From the NCBI GenBank assembly GCA_014379905.1, contig JACMKX010000135.1, forward strand, positions 1 to 44,919: DNA of 44,919 nt. Reading direction: 5' to 3'. A program made the translations under genes and the position numbers. The notes beneath the pieces are model-generated. The model was not told the origin of the DNA. It was given only the letters and a program-made list of their open reading frames with translations, and made no database searches. Shown piece after piece: positions 25,952 through 35,464 of the stretch (its first letter is position 1; every line of letters begins with the position of its first letter). Source of the DNA: Ferruginibacter sp. (GTDB taxonomy: Bacteria > Bacteroidota > Bacteroidia > Chitinophagales > Chitinophagaceae).

Positions 25952-28900
25952 TTATTCTAAAGATTTAATAACACGTATGCTTGTTTTATTTTGTGCCGAA
26001 ACAAGATTAAGAATATAAGTACCTGCAGTAAGAGATTGCAGCTGGTCTATTTCAATTGAATTGACACCTTGTAAAAGATTTACATTTTTTTGCAGGATCT
26101 TTTTACCCACCAGGTCGGTTAATATCAGCGTAGCTGACTCTTTTGAAGGCGCTGCGATAGTCAGTTTCAATTTATTACCAAAGGGATTAGGTGTGGCAGT
26201 AATATTTATATTTTTTACAGGCCCGTTTAATTTTACAATAGTACTGTAATAATAAGTGCCATCCAGGTCAATGATTTTTAACCGGTAAAAATATACCGGA
26301 GCTTTAACATCATTGTCGGTATAGCTGTAGCTGCGGCTGGCAGTAGCAGCAAGGGATCCTATAGTTTCAAAATCACGGCCATTTTCACTTCTTTGTAATT
26401 CATAACGGGAAAGGTTCAATTCATTTTCCACCACCCATGTAAGCAGGTTGTTATTACCACTATTGCGCCCGTTAAAATTGGTAATGGTTACAGGCAACAC
26501 AACAAATGAATTAAGGTATACCCTGTATTCACCCGGTTGAAGAGTAAATGATTGCGAACTACCCGTTGCAGCAAAAGTTGCAGGTGGGGTAAGGTAATTG
26601 TACCAGGTACCCGCTGCAGGAAAAGTAACTGATCCCGTTTGTGCTGTTACATCAAAATTTCCTATTACCACGAGTTTACCTGCAGCACTGTTTATGGTCA
26701 TCCATTTAAAACCCCCGGAAAAATTCCGGAAAATAGTACCTGTTGTAAATGTTTCTGCAAACAAAGGGTTGGCCCTTAGTTTCAACAAATGGGCATATAC
26801 ATCATGTAGGTTTTTCCTGTCTGCATTTTGCAGGTAATCCCAACGGATAGGCTTAGGGTCAACCCTGCAATTATTATTGATGGTGCCATCAAAACAGTAA
26901 TTAATTGAGTAATCATATCCTGTTTCTCCAAACTGCCATATCATTTTAGGGCCGGGCATCGTTAATAAAAAAGCAGCGCTCATTCCCGCACGGCTCAAGG
27001 CTACCGGGAGGCTGCGGGTATTGTGACCCGGGTTTGACTGGTTCCCGAAATTAATATTCCTGTATATCATCCTTTCCTCATCGTGGCTTTCCATGTAGGA
27101 AATAAGATAAGGATTGCTCCAGCCCCTGCTAATGTGCAAAGCCCCGTCAAAGTTCCATCCATCCGTGTATCCCATGTTTGCCTGGGAAAAACTATAATTC
27201 ATATTGCCCCATATCATCATTCCGTAATTGGATAATTCTATCTCTTCATTGTTGGCAGCAAAATGTTCCAGTATGGTGTAAGAACCGGGCGATTTTAATT
27301 GCAGTGTATCATAATATTTTTTCCAGATGGCGATACGGGTAGCATCATAATTACCCCAGTTTCCTACTTCTGTATCTGTATCACAGTTAGCAGTGGTACA
27401 ATAGTTTTGGGTAGAATATCCTTTTGAAAGATCAAAACGGAAACCGTCGATTTTATATTCTGTTAACCAGTGCTCCACTACCCTGCTGAAAAAATAATTG
27501 GTAACCGCCGCGCCATGATTCATATCATACCCAACATTGAAGGGGTGCCTTGCTGTGGGGAAAAACCAGGGATTGTTGGCTGCGGGCCTGTTATTAATGG
27601 CATCCCAATATAGCTGGGCCATGGGCGACAATCCAAAAGAATGGTTCAATGCGATATCCATTACTACTGCTATTCCTTTGCTATGCGCCATATCTATAAA
27701 ACGCTTCAGGTCATTTTTTGGTCCGTAATATTTATCAGGTGCCAGGTAATAATCAGGGTTGTAACCCCAGCTGTTATTGCCTTCAAATTCATTAACGGGC
27801 ATTAGTTCAATTGTATTGATCCCTAATTTTTTAAGATAATTAAGCGTATCGGTCATACCTGTCCAGTCGTGCCTGTCAAGAAAATCACGCAGCAACAGTT
27901 CATACACCATCAGGTTGCGTTTGTCGGGCCTGGTAAAGCTCGTAGTTTGCCAGGTATAGGCTGGCGATGCGGTTTGCAAAATACTCACTACCCCCGATGT
28001 CAGGCCTGCCGGGTAGGGTTTTAACGCCGGGTAGGTGGTGGCAGTAATGAATTGATCATTCCAGGGGTCTAATATCTTTTCTGCATAAGCTTCCCCAATT
28101 CTCAGGTTACCATCTACCAGGTATTGAAAAGAATATTCCGTACCCGGTGTTAGGCCCGTTATTCTTAGCCAGTAATAATTATTATCCGGTGTTTTTTTCA
28201 TTTGATAGGCAAGTTGCTCCTGCCAGTTGTTGCCGGGCAAATCGCCGATAACAGTTACTCTCGTTTTGTTGGGGGCATATAATACCAGCGTTGCAGCTGT
28301 TTGATCTGCTTCGTAATTGATCCCGTTTTTAACACCGGCCGGTAAAGCCTGCACGGTATTGGGACCCGGCACAAAAAAGTTAAAGGTATTGGTTGCAGTC
28401 ACGCCCGCTACAGCTTCCGAAGTAACCGTATGCGCCCCTGCCTGCAGGTTGGTTTGGGTAAAGGAAAGCGTGCTTACACCGTTGGCAGATGCAACCTGCC
28501 CGCCATCAAACAACAACCGCATGTTGGAAGCTGCACTGGCAACAGCCGTTAACGCAATAGAACTTCCTGCTGTATAAGAAGCAGGTTCAATAACAGGTGT
28601 GAACGTTGGCTGAAATAAAGGATTCGTAAATCTTGTTTCCAGGGTACCATTATTTACAGGCACATACATATCCGAGCCATCTATGTTTCGCTGCACCCTG
28701 CTGCCGTTACCATTGCGAAAAAGGATGGAAACTTTTAAAATAGTTTCTCCTGCAGGTACGGCATAATACGCCCGTATGCCGCCATTGATACTGAACTTCC
28801 ATTTTTGTGGAAAACTGCCTGTTACAAAGGGAGCATTCAATGCAGGTACCGGGGTATTAAAATTGGCCGGCCTCACGTATCTCCAGTCAGAATTGCTGGT

Positions 28901-29107
28901 ACTTAAGTTAGTAATAACCCCCGTATGAACGTATACATCACTCGTGGGTGTATAAAAGTCAAGGCTTTTATTTCCTTTACTGCCATCCATCGTTATCTCC
29001 ACCAGGGGAGAACTATCTGTGGGAAATGCAGGAGACCATGATAACAATTGGGCAAACCCGGGTATAGACAATACTATAACCCCAAGAGAGAGTAAAATCT
29101 TCTTCAT
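25952..29107 (-). CDS. Secreted GH13 alpha-amylase with starch-binding modules and T9SS tail
   Basis: 1051 residues from ATG 29107, where a signal peptide ends PGFAQ; the frame extends to 29170, but without signal-peptide character. An N-terminal beta module (about 20-130), a second one (about 160-250) and a CBM48-like module (about 265-350) precede the GH13 barrel. Catalytic blocks are DIALNHS, nucleophile D559 in DGFRFDLSKG, acid/base E614 in TILEHFA, and D676 in ESHDEERM. The end carries a type IX secretion tail with TPNPFGNKLKL. It should degrade starch outside the cell, taking the role that the lipoprotein SusG has in Bacteroides. The next gene, 21 bases on, is the Nudix regulator. Confidence 0.9.
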   Translation of the reverse strand: MKKILLSLGVIVLSIPGFAQLLSWSPAFPTDSSPLVEITMDGSKGNKSLDFYTPTSDVYVHTGVITNLSTSNSDWRYVRPANFNTPVPALNAPFVTGSFPQKWKFSINGGIRAYYAVPAGETILKVSILFRNGNGSRVQRNIDGSDMYVPVNNGTLETRFTNPLFQPTFTPVIEPASYTAGSSIALTAVASAASNMRLLFDGGQVASANGVSTLSFTQTNLQAGAHTVTSEAVAGVTATNTFNFFVPGPNTVQALPAGVKNGINYEADQTAATLVLYAPNKTRVTVIGDLPGNNWQEQLAYQMKKTPDNNYYWLRITGLTPGTEYSFQYLVDGNLRIGEAYAEKILDPWNDQFITATTYPALKPYPAGLTSGVVSILQTASPAYTWQTTSFTRPDKRNLMVYELLLRDFLDRHDWTGMTDTLNYLKKLGINTIELMPVNEFEGNNSWGYNPDYYLAPDKYYGPKNDLKRFIDMAHSKGIAVVMDIALNHSFGLSPMAQLYWDAINNRPAANNPWFFPTARHPFNVGYDMNHGAAVTNYFFSRVVEHWLTEYKIDGFRFDLSKGYSTQNYCTTANCDTDTEVGNWGNYDATRIAIWKKYYDTLQLKSPGSYTILEHFAANNEEIELSNYGMMIWGNMNYSFSQANMGYTDGWNFDGALHISRGWSNPYLISYMESHDEERMIYRNINFGNQSNPGHNTRSLPVALSRAGMSAAFLLTMPGPKMIWQFGETGYDYSINYCFDGTINNNCRVDPKPIRWDYLQNADRKNLHDVYAHLLKLRANPLFAETFTTGTIFRNFSGGFKWMTINSAAGKLVVIGNFDVTAQTGSVTFPAAGTWYNYLTPPATFAATGSSQSFTLQPGEYRVYLNSFVVLPVTITNFNGRNSGNNNLLTWVVENELNLSRYELQRSENGRDFETIGSLAATASRSYSYTDNDVKAPVYFYRLKIIDLDGTYYYSTIVKLNGPVKNINITATPNPFGNKLKLTIAAPSKESATLILTDLVGKKILQKNVNLLQGVNSIEIDQLQSLTAGTYILNLVSAQNKTSIRVIKSLE

Positions 29108-29122
29108 ATACAAGCAATTTAA

Positions 29123-29139
29123 AGTGTAAAAATTACACA
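29123..29139. promoter_or_regulatory. Operator-like palindrome upstream of the amylase-nudix unit (GTGTA-N5-TACAC)
   Basis: AGTGTAAAAATTACACA contains GTGTA-N5-TACAC (29124-29138), 16 bases before the amylase start codon at 29107. Its core is identical to the sites before susC and the MFS gene. Confidence 0.7.
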
Positions 29140-29390
29140 ATAATTTCAAATTGCCAAATAATGGGGACAAAAATAAATAAGAAATATAAAATAAGGAATA
29201 AGAAAGTAAAATCTCAGCGACGACTATTAAAACAATTGCTACGCTGGTGCTGATAGCTCAGGGCTTATAGCTAATAGCTTACAACTTTAAAGATAAATAA
29301 CACCTGCATCCTGCAAACAAATATCTTATACAGATAATATCAGCTTTACCACAGCTGTAGTATATTTATCGAACCTAACTATTGCTACTC

Positions 29391-31271
29391 ATGACAAAAA
29401 TCATCGTTTGTTTTATTGTCCTGTTATCGTCTTTTTCTGCCGTTGGGCAAAACAGCAATCTTGACTCATTGCTTACAGAGTTAAAAAAAGCGGGCGAAGA
29501 CACCAATAAAGTTAACCTGCTTACAGCCATTTCACGGCAGGTACGTTTTACGGATCCGCAAAAAGCCATCGGTTATGGTAAAGATGGTTTTACACTTTCA
29601 AAAAAACTGGGTTTTGATAAAGGCACTGCTGCCTGTTACCTCAACATTTCTACCGCCTACAGCTATTTAGGCAAACTGGACACAACCCTGTTGTATATTG
29701 ACACGGCCATGCGGTATGCCTACAAGGCAAAAGACTATAAGAGACTAGGCCTGGCTTACCTCAACAGGGCCGATACCTACCGGCAATTACAGGATATGAA
29801 AGAGGCTTTACTTGATTGCGATACAGCCATTTCTTTTGCAGATAAAGCGAATGATGATGATGTAAGAGCCAGGGTGAATCAAACTTTTGGTTCCATTTAT
29901 TACCGCCAGCACCAATACCCACAAAGCATAGAATATTCCAATAAAGCAATTGTATTGTACCGCAAGATCGGCAACATGCGTATGGCCGCTTCTGTTCTCA
30001 ACAACTTAGGACTTATTTACAAAGAGTTGAAAGAATATGACAAAGCCACGGAATTCAGCCTGGACGCCATACGTATAACAGATAGCTTAAAAGACATTAC
30101 CAATCTAAGTGTGTTTACGGGAAATATTGCTGATATATACTTTCTAAAAAAAGATTTTAAAAAAGCTATTTTTTATGTTGACCAGGCCATTGATTATGCA
30201 GCATTGCAAAAAAATGAATGGCAGCAGGCAAGCGCCTGGTCAATGAAAGGGCATATTTACACGGATCAGAAAATGTATGCAGCAGCGTTGCCCTGGCTGA
30301 CATTAGCACAACCCGTTTTTCAAAAACTGGAAGCCCTGGATGAAATACAAAACAATGCAGATATGCTGGCAGAATCTTACGCCGGTACGGGCAATTATGC
30401 AAAGGGATATGAATACATGCGGCTAAGCAAAACCTACAACGACTCTGCCGCCAGGCAAAAATACAACGAAGAGATTGCGGGTATGCAAACAAAATTCAAA
30501 GTGGATGAAAAAGACAAAGAGATACAACTACTTGCAAAAGATAAAGAAATACAAAAACAACGATTAAAAGAAAAAAATATTTACATCATTGCCTCCGTGG
30601 CTTTTGCTATACTGGCCTTGCTGGGCATCTGGCTGGCCATTAACCGCAACCGGCTTCGCCAGCGCATGAAGGAACTGGAATTGCGCAACCAGATTGCGGC
30701 AGACCTGCACGATGAAGTAGGCAGTTCCCTAAGCAGTATTCATATGTTGAGCCAGATGGCAACGGGTAAAGCCGACGTAAACGAAGGCCAGCGCAGTATC
30801 ATGAATAAGGTAAGCAGCAATGCAAAAGAAACCATGGATAAAATGAGTGATATAGTGTGGATGATAAAACCCGGTGATACACAGGCTACAGACCTGGCAG
30901 AGCGAATGGAACGCTTTGCCAAAGATATTTGCAGCAGCAGGAACATCGAGCTGTTGCTGGGTTTAAATGCACTCGAAAATGTAAAACTCAATATGGATCA
31001 GCGTAAAAGTATTTACCTCATTTTTAAAGAAGCGATCAACAATGCAGTAAAATATGCCGATACCAACAAAATAGAAGTAAGCACTTCTATGGTAAATAAA
31101 CAGCTGCTTATGTCTGTACAGGATCACGGAAAAGGATTTGAAGAAGAAGGCCTGGCAAAAGGCAATGGGCTGGATAATATGAAACACCGGGCCAAAGAAG
31201 CAGGTGGCAATTTATTAATAGCTTCCGTACCCGGCAACGGAACAAACGTATCATTATCAATACCCGTTTAA
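29391..31271 (+). CDS. TPR-containing sensor histidine kinase (HisKA_3 type)
   Basis: 626 residues from ATG 29391, with a signal peptide ending AVGQ. Residues 20-350 form TPR repeats in the periplasm (for example KAIEYSNKAIVLY-like helices), then a charged coiled coil (about 355-393), one transmembrane helix (about 396-417), the HisKA_3 phosphoacceptor DLHDEVGSSLSS with His440, and a HATPase domain ending GNGLDNMKHRAKEAGG and GTNVSLSIP. The layout is that of NarL-partner kinases in Bacteroidota. The response regulator starts 62 bases downstream. The signal is unknown. Confidence 0.9.
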   Translation: MTKIIVCFIVLLSSFSAVGQNSNLDSLLTELKKAGEDTNKVNLLTAISRQVRFTDPQKAIGYGKDGFTLSKKLGFDKGTAACYLNISTAYSYLGKLDTTLLYIDTAMRYAYKAKDYKRLGLAYLNRADTYRQLQDMKEALLDCDTAISFADKANDDDVRARVNQTFGSIYYRQHQYPQSIEYSNKAIVLYRKIGNMRMAASVLNNLGLIYKELKEYDKATEFSLDAIRITDSLKDITNLSVFTGNIADIYFLKKDFKKAIFYVDQAIDYAALQKNEWQQASAWSMKGHIYTDQKMYAAALPWLTLAQPVFQKLEALDEIQNNADMLAESYAGTGNYAKGYEYMRLSKTYNDSAARQKYNEEIAGMQTKFKVDEKDKEIQLLAKDKEIQKQRLKEKNIYIIASVAFAILALLGIWLAINRNRLRQRMKELELRNQIAADLHDEVGSSLSSIHMLSQMATGKADVNEGQRSIMNKVSSNAKETMDKMSDIVWMIKPGDTQATDLAERMERFAKDICSSRNIELLLGLNALENVKLNMDQRKSIYLIFKEAINNAVKYADTNKIEVSTSMVNKQLLMSVQDHGKGFEEEGLAKGNGLDNMKHRAKEAGGNLLIASVPGNGTNVSLSIPV

Positions 31272-31333
31272 TTCACCCGTAATAGGGATTTGTACAACCA
31301 TTAAAATGATTCATTTTTGTAAAAACGATCCAA

Positions 31334-31984
31334 TTGATAAACGTTATAATTTTTGAAGACAATACCCATCTTCGGGAAACCCTCCAGCTGTTGTTAGATG
31401 AAACAGGTGACTATTGTTGTACAGCTGCCTACCCTAATTGTACCAATCTTATAAAAAAAATCAATAGCGCAGACTGCGATGTTGTGTTGATGGATATTGA
31501 AATGCCCGGCATCAATGGCATTGAAGCAACCAAGATCATGAAGGAAAATTTTCCGGAGATCCCAATCCTTATTCAAACGGCTTTTTCTGATGACAATTAT
31601 ATTTTTGACGCCATCTGTGCTGGTGCTTCAGGATATATTTTAAAAACTACTACGCCCGCAGGTTACCTGGAAGCCATTGCCGAAGTACAATCCGGAGGGT
31701 CACCTATTACGCCGGGTATTGCTAAAAGGGTGTTAGCCCTTTTTCGTGATAACCTACAGCCCAATTCCAAAGGGGATGAATACCACTTAACGAAACAGGA
31801 AAAAAAAATCCTTCAGTTGCTGGTCGATGGAAACAGTTATAAACTCATTGCGGCAGAATTATTTTTATCGCTGGATACGGTTAAAACGCATATTAAAAAC
31901 ATCTACGCCAAGTTGCACGTTCACTCGGGTACCGAAGCTGTATCAAAGGCCTTAAGAGATAAGCTATTGAGTATATTTATTTGA
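31334..31984 (+). CDS. NarL/LuxR-family response regulator
   Basis: A 216-residue regulator that probably starts at TTG 31334; the nearest ATG (31306) is out of frame. The receiver domain (1-120) carries the acidic pair E8-D9 and the phosphoacceptor D54 in VLMDIEMPG. The LuxR-type HTH (about 150-210) includes KLIAAELFLSLDTVKTHIKNIYAKL. It is the cognate partner of the TPR histidine kinase just upstream. Targets are unknown. Confidence 0.9.
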   Translation: MINVIIFEDNTHLRETLQLLLDETGDYCCTAAYPNCTNLIKKINSADCDVVLMDIEMPGINGIEATKIMKENFPEIPILIQTAFSDDNYIFDAICAGASGYILKTTTPAGYLEAIAEVQSGGSPITPGIAKRVLALFRDNLQPNSKGDEYHLTKQEKKILQLLVDGNSYKLIAAELFLSLDTVKTHIKNIYAKLHVHSGTEAVSKALRDKLLSIFI

Positions 31985-31990
31985 TGTTTA

Positions 31991-32461
31991 TTAATTAAAC
32001 AATTCTTTTCTCATTTTAAAATTGTTCAACTCCACTCCCTGCCTTATTACAGTTTGTTCTGCCAGCATATCGAATCCAATTTTTTCAAAAAAATACCTGG
32101 CGTTTGTACTTACATCGGCAGTGAGCTGCGCTGCGCCTTTACTTATGGCTGCTTCTTCCATCCGCCTGTACAGTGCCGCCGCAATTCCTTTTCCCTGGTG
32201 ATCTATATGCACGTATAAAAAATCGAGGTATCCATTTTTTGCCAATGAGCAAAAGCCTGTTATTTTATCCTGTTCTTCTGCCACCAATAGAAATTGCCCG
32301 GCAAAAATATGTTGCCAGCGCTCATCATTTTTTAATGCGGAAGATATCCATACATTGATTTGTTCTTCGCTGTAATCATCCCTGCAGATGGTAGCAACAG
32401 TATTGGCAAAAAGCTGTTGCAAAGCTGTAAGGTCGTTTTGTGTACCGGTTCTTATCCTCAT
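31991..32461 (-). CDS. GNAT-family N-acetyltransferase
   Basis: A 156-residue acetyltransferase of the GNAT fold. The acetyl-CoA binding signature is at about 90-103 (DHQGKGIAAALYRR, the Q/R-x-x-G-x-G/A pattern), preceded by the strand FLYVHI. It ends in the ARYFFEKIGF helix typical of the family. The substrate is not readable. It follows the DinB-like gene by 17 bases on the same strand, so they are probably co-transcribed, and it converges with the response regulator gene. Confidence 0.88.
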   Translation of the reverse strand: MRIRTGTQNDLTALQQLFANTVATICRDDYSEEQINVWISSALKNDERWQHIFAGQFLLVAEEQDKITGFCSLAKNGYLDFLYVHIDHQGKGIAAALYRRMEEAAISKGAAQLTADVSTNARYFFEKIGFDMLAEQTVIRQGVELNNFKMRKELFN

Positions 32462-32478
32462 GTTTAAAAGTTTGCGGC

Positions 32479-32934
32479 TTATCTTTTAAAAAAAATGTAA
32501 TCTGTTGAAAGCGGTGTAATGCCTGCCTGTTTAAATTCAGTGGCTATTTGTGCCCTGTGGTAGGTAGCGTGATTAATAACGTGGTACAAAATATCGTTCA
32601 CGCTGTTGCTAAACTGCTGCCCCCGGCTGTTGGTGTAAGTGATAACGTGGCCGGGCCCCGCATTATTAATAATAAACAGGGAGTGCTCATAATTGAATTT
32701 ATCTATATGCACGCATTCTTCCGCGGGGTGAATATCCCACACTGAAGCGGTTTTTAATTTAGGCAATATCCTGTTGTTCCATATTTGGTGCGCATTTAAT
32801 ATATGGTTGTACAGGCTCACCGATTTTTCAGTAACAACATTACCATTTTTTGCAAAAAGGGTATCCAGTTGTTGATTGCACCACAAATTGTATTCAAACA
32901 ACTCTGTAAAAAATATTTTTAATTCGTTTGCCAT
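32479..32934 (-). CDS. DinB-fold putative metal-dependent enzyme
   Basis: A 151-residue four-helix protein of the DinB/YfiT superfamily. Three histidines that usually bind a divalent metal are present: H44 in YNHILNAH, and the pair H130/H134-type in YHVINHATYHRAQIA. The family includes thiol transferases and damage-inducible proteins, without a known substrate here. It lies directly upstream of the GNAT gene (17 bases). Confidence 0.83.
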   Translation of the reverse strand: MANELKIFFTELFEYNLWCNQQLDTLFAKNGNVVTEKSVSLYNHILNAHQIWNNRILPKLKTASVWDIHPAEECVHIDKFNYEHSLFIINNAGPGHVITYTNSRGQQFSNSVNDILYHVINHATYHRAQIATEFKQAGITPLSTDYIFFKR

Positions 32935-33080
32935 CTAATCAGCCCCGGTTTAAATTATTGATGCAAATTGCCCCTAAAAAATACCATTTCTTTTCACTAA
33001 ATATGTTGCAGCACTCCCCAAATGGGGGGAGCGCAATCAATAAAAGTGCTATACTCAAACAATAGTAAAAGACGGCCTTG

Positions 33081-33785
33081 TTACCTGGCAAGGCATTTTA
33101 ATACAGGTTCCTTATAACTCCTTCCAATAGGGATCACCTGCTCCCCTATTTCCACCTGTGATGCATTGTAGGCTGTTATTTTTTTTATGGCCACAATAAA
33201 AGAACGATGCACCCTTACAAAATCTTCGGTATCCAACTGTGCCTCCATTTCTGTTAACTGCATTTTTACAACATACTTGGTGGTGCCGGTAATAATGTGA
33301 ATGTATTCGCGCTGGCTTTCAATAAACAGTATCTCATCTAAAAAAACCTTTACCCTTTTTTTTGAAATATTAACCGTAAGGCTTTTCCTTTCAGGCGAAA
33401 CGGTAGCGGAAGCAGGTTCAGCCAAAGGTTCCTTTTTTTTAAGCTTGTTTACCGCCATTAAAAAACGATTGAAATTAACCGGCTTCAGTAAATAATCTGT
33501 TACATTGAGTTCGTACCCATCAACCGCATAATCCCTGTAGGCCGTGGTAATAATAACCTGCGGTGGATGGGCCAATATCTTAATGAAATCATATCCTTTT
33601 AATTTGGGCAGGTTAATATCCAGGAATACTACATCGGCCCCCTTTGATTTTAATCCGTCCATGGCATATATGGCATCGCTGTAAATGGCGTTCAGTTCCA
33701 AAAATGGCACCTGGCTAATATAGTCAGCCAATAGCTCTGCAGCCAGCGGCTCATCTTCAACAATAATACATTCAAGCTTTTCCAT
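33081..33785 (-). CDS. LytTR-family response regulator
   Basis: A 234-residue regulator. The receiver domain (1-120) has E10-D11, the phosphoacceptor D56 in VVFLDINLP, and the conserved lysine in YLLKPVNF. A linker leads to a LytTR DNA-binding domain (about 133-232) with EILFIESQREYIHI and VRVHRSFIVAIKKI. It overlaps the upstream histidine kinase gene by 14 bases, so they form a two-component pair. Confidence 0.92.
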   Translation of the reverse strand: MEKLECIIVEDEPLAAELLADYISQVPFLELNAIYSDAIYAMDGLKSKGADVVFLDINLPKLKGYDFIKILAHPPQVIITTAYRDYAVDGYELNVTDYLLKPVNFNRFLMAVNKLKKKEPLAEPASATVSPERKSLTVNISKKRVKVFLDEILFIESQREYIHIITGTTKYVVKMQLTEMEAQLDTEDFVRVHRSFIVAIKKITAYNASQVEIGEQVIPIGRSYKEPVLKCLAR

Positions 33786-34836
33786 AACTGCCCAGGTTTA
33801 TATAAAGACTAACTTTAAAATTATGGCCTTCTTCATTTATATCAATACTATAATCTTCATAGAGTAATTCCAGGCGTCGTTTAACATTCTGCAGTCCTAA
33901 TTTTTCTTTGCCGGTAAGGGCCGCAGGCTGTTCATAATTATTTTGAATAACAAAATGAAGCCCGTTGTTCTTTTCAATGATCTCTATATGAATAAAAGAG
34001 TTTTGCCTGGCTTCGCCTGTGCCGTGTTTAAATGCATTTTCTACCAGCGGTAACAATAAAAAAGGAACAATAGTTGCCCGATCATTTTCAATTGATTTTA
34101 AAAATTCAATAGATAATTTATTGCTGTAGCGGATCTTTTCCAATGAGATGTAATCTTCCAAAAAATTTATTTCCTGTAATACGGGAATGGTATCGCTGTT
34201 GCTCCTGTACAGCATAAAATCGAGGAGCTCTGATAATTTCATCACAGTTTCCGGCGCCTGGTCAGATTTTTTGCGGGTAAGCACATAAATATTATTGAGG
34301 GTATTGAATAAAAAATGAGGGTGAAGCTGGCTGCGCAGTAATCTTAATTCAACACTTAATTTTTCCTGTACCAGTTCTTTTTCTCTTGTTGCAACAGCTA
34401 CCTGTCTCCTGAATAATTTTAAAGAAAGCGCCATACCGCAGGAGAATCCCACGTAGATCAATGAGCGCCACATAACAGTAATATCCCACAATAAATCTGT
34501 TTCCCCCAGTTTGCCATCGTATGCCCAATATTTTAACACGTAAAAACTTAAAAGCCGGATAGCCAACAGCGAAAGCAACAATGCAGCGGCTACTTCTAAA
34601 AAACTTAATAACAACGGGGTCTTTTTTTGAACGATCCTTTCATAACCTATGTACATCATGTAATACGCAAATAATATTTCGGGTAAGCTGGTAAGGCCGG
34701 CTGACAGCAGGATCCCTTTCCACAAAACAAATTTATCCATAGCCGGAAAGGCTTTACTTACCCACAGGTATTCCATATTCATGCATAAGGCTACATAAAA
34801 CGACCAGAATAATATGTGCTGAACCAATCTCTTCAT
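33772..34836 (-). CDS. LytS-type sensor histidine kinase
   Basis: A 354-residue kinase. Four transmembrane helices fill the first 145 residues, followed by a short coiled coil and the His_kinase domain with LHPHFLFNTLNNI (phosphoacceptor H174) and the ATPase region, including VENAFKHG and LGLQNVKRRL. There is no large sensor domain, so the signal is probably detected in the membrane. The LytTR regulator overlaps its end by 14 bases. An unlisted 58-residue membrane protein ends 18 bases before its start and may be part of the same transcript. Confidence 0.92.
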   Translation of the reverse strand: MKRLVQHILFWSFYVALCMNMEYLWVSKAFPAMDKFVLWKGILLSAGLTSLPEILFAYYMMYIGYERIVQKKTPLLLSFLEVAAALLLSLLAIRLLSFYVLKYWAYDGKLGETDLLWDITVMWRSLIYVGFSCGMALSLKLFRRQVAVATREKELVQEKLSVELRLLRSQLHPHFLFNTLNNIYVLTRKKSDQAPETVMKLSELLDFMLYRSNSDTIPVLQEINFLEDYISLEKIRYSNKLSIEFLKSIENDRATIVPFLLLPLVENAFKHGTGEARQNSFIHIEIIEKNNGLHFVIQNNYEQPAALTGKEKLGLQNVKRRLELLYEDYSIDINEEGHNFKVSLYINLGSYGKA

Positions 34837-34854
34837 AATGCAAAACTCGGTGAA

Positions 34855-35031
34855 TTAAAACTGGAATTTTAAATATACAATCGACAACAATAAAAAAATT
34901 ACTGATAACCCTGCATAGTATACATACAACCAGGTGCTACGGCTGTAACCCTTTACCAGCAAGACACACAACAGTTGTATGGCTACAGAAAAAGAAGACA
35001 CTATAAAAACAGGCGGGTAGCTTTGTTGCAT
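34855..35031 (-). CDS. Small two-helix membrane protein upstream of the LytS-type kinase
   Basis: A 58-residue frame from ATG 35031 to TAA 34855-34857. It begins MQQSYPPVFIVSS. Two hydrophobic segments (about 8-26 and 34-53) are joined by a short basic loop (VKGYSRSTW). Codon use is normal and the stop lies 18 bases before the kinase start, which supports a real gene co-transcribed with the two-component pair. I recognise no family. It could be an accessory or sensing subunit of the kinase. Confidence 0.6.
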   Translation of the reverse strand: MQQSYPPVFIVSSFSVAIQLLCVLLVKGYSRSTWLYVYYAGLSVIFLLLSIVYLKFQF

Positions 35032-35059
35032 TATTTAATTTTTAAACAAATTTATTATT

Positions 35060-35464
35060 ATGAAAAAGAAAAAATTATTATTGCTCGCCATTCCGGCGTT
35101 TGTTGTCTTGTCGTTGTTTGTTGTTATGAGCTCTTTTACAACAACAAAAGGTTCCTTCAAAGTTTCCTGCCAGTTTCAGCCCACAACCAGCAATTTTGCC
35201 GATGTGGAATTTGAAAACTGCAATAACCTTGTAACAAATACTTCTGTGGCCGCAGGTTCCAGCTGGACTCCCTCCCTTCTCGCCGGACGTTGTTCTTCTG
35301 TCATTATCACTGCCGGTCTTCCGGCTACTCATCCTGCAGGTACAATAAGCATTTACAAAAACGGGGCATTGATTGCCAGTCATGCTGTTGTACAAGACCA
35401 GCCTGCATCCTTTTATGATGTATTTGCTGCAACCTTCAGCGATAAGTTTTTGGTTACCTGGTAA
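35060..35464 (+). CDS. Small secreted protein of unknown function
   Basis: A 134-residue product with an N-terminal signal or anchor helix (MKKKK followed by hydrophobic residues 5-25). The rest is strand-rich, has cysteines at about 37, 54 and 77, and ends in a Trp. I recognise no family. It is transcribed away from the kinase unit. A palindromic repeat element follows immediately. Confidence 0.65.
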   Translation: MKKKKLLLLAIPAFVVLSLFVVMSSFTTTKGSFKVSCQFQPTTSNFADVEFENCNNLVTNTSVAAGSSWTPSLLAGRCSSVIITAGLPATHPAGTISIYKNGALIASHAVVQDQPASFYDVFAATFSDKFLVTW

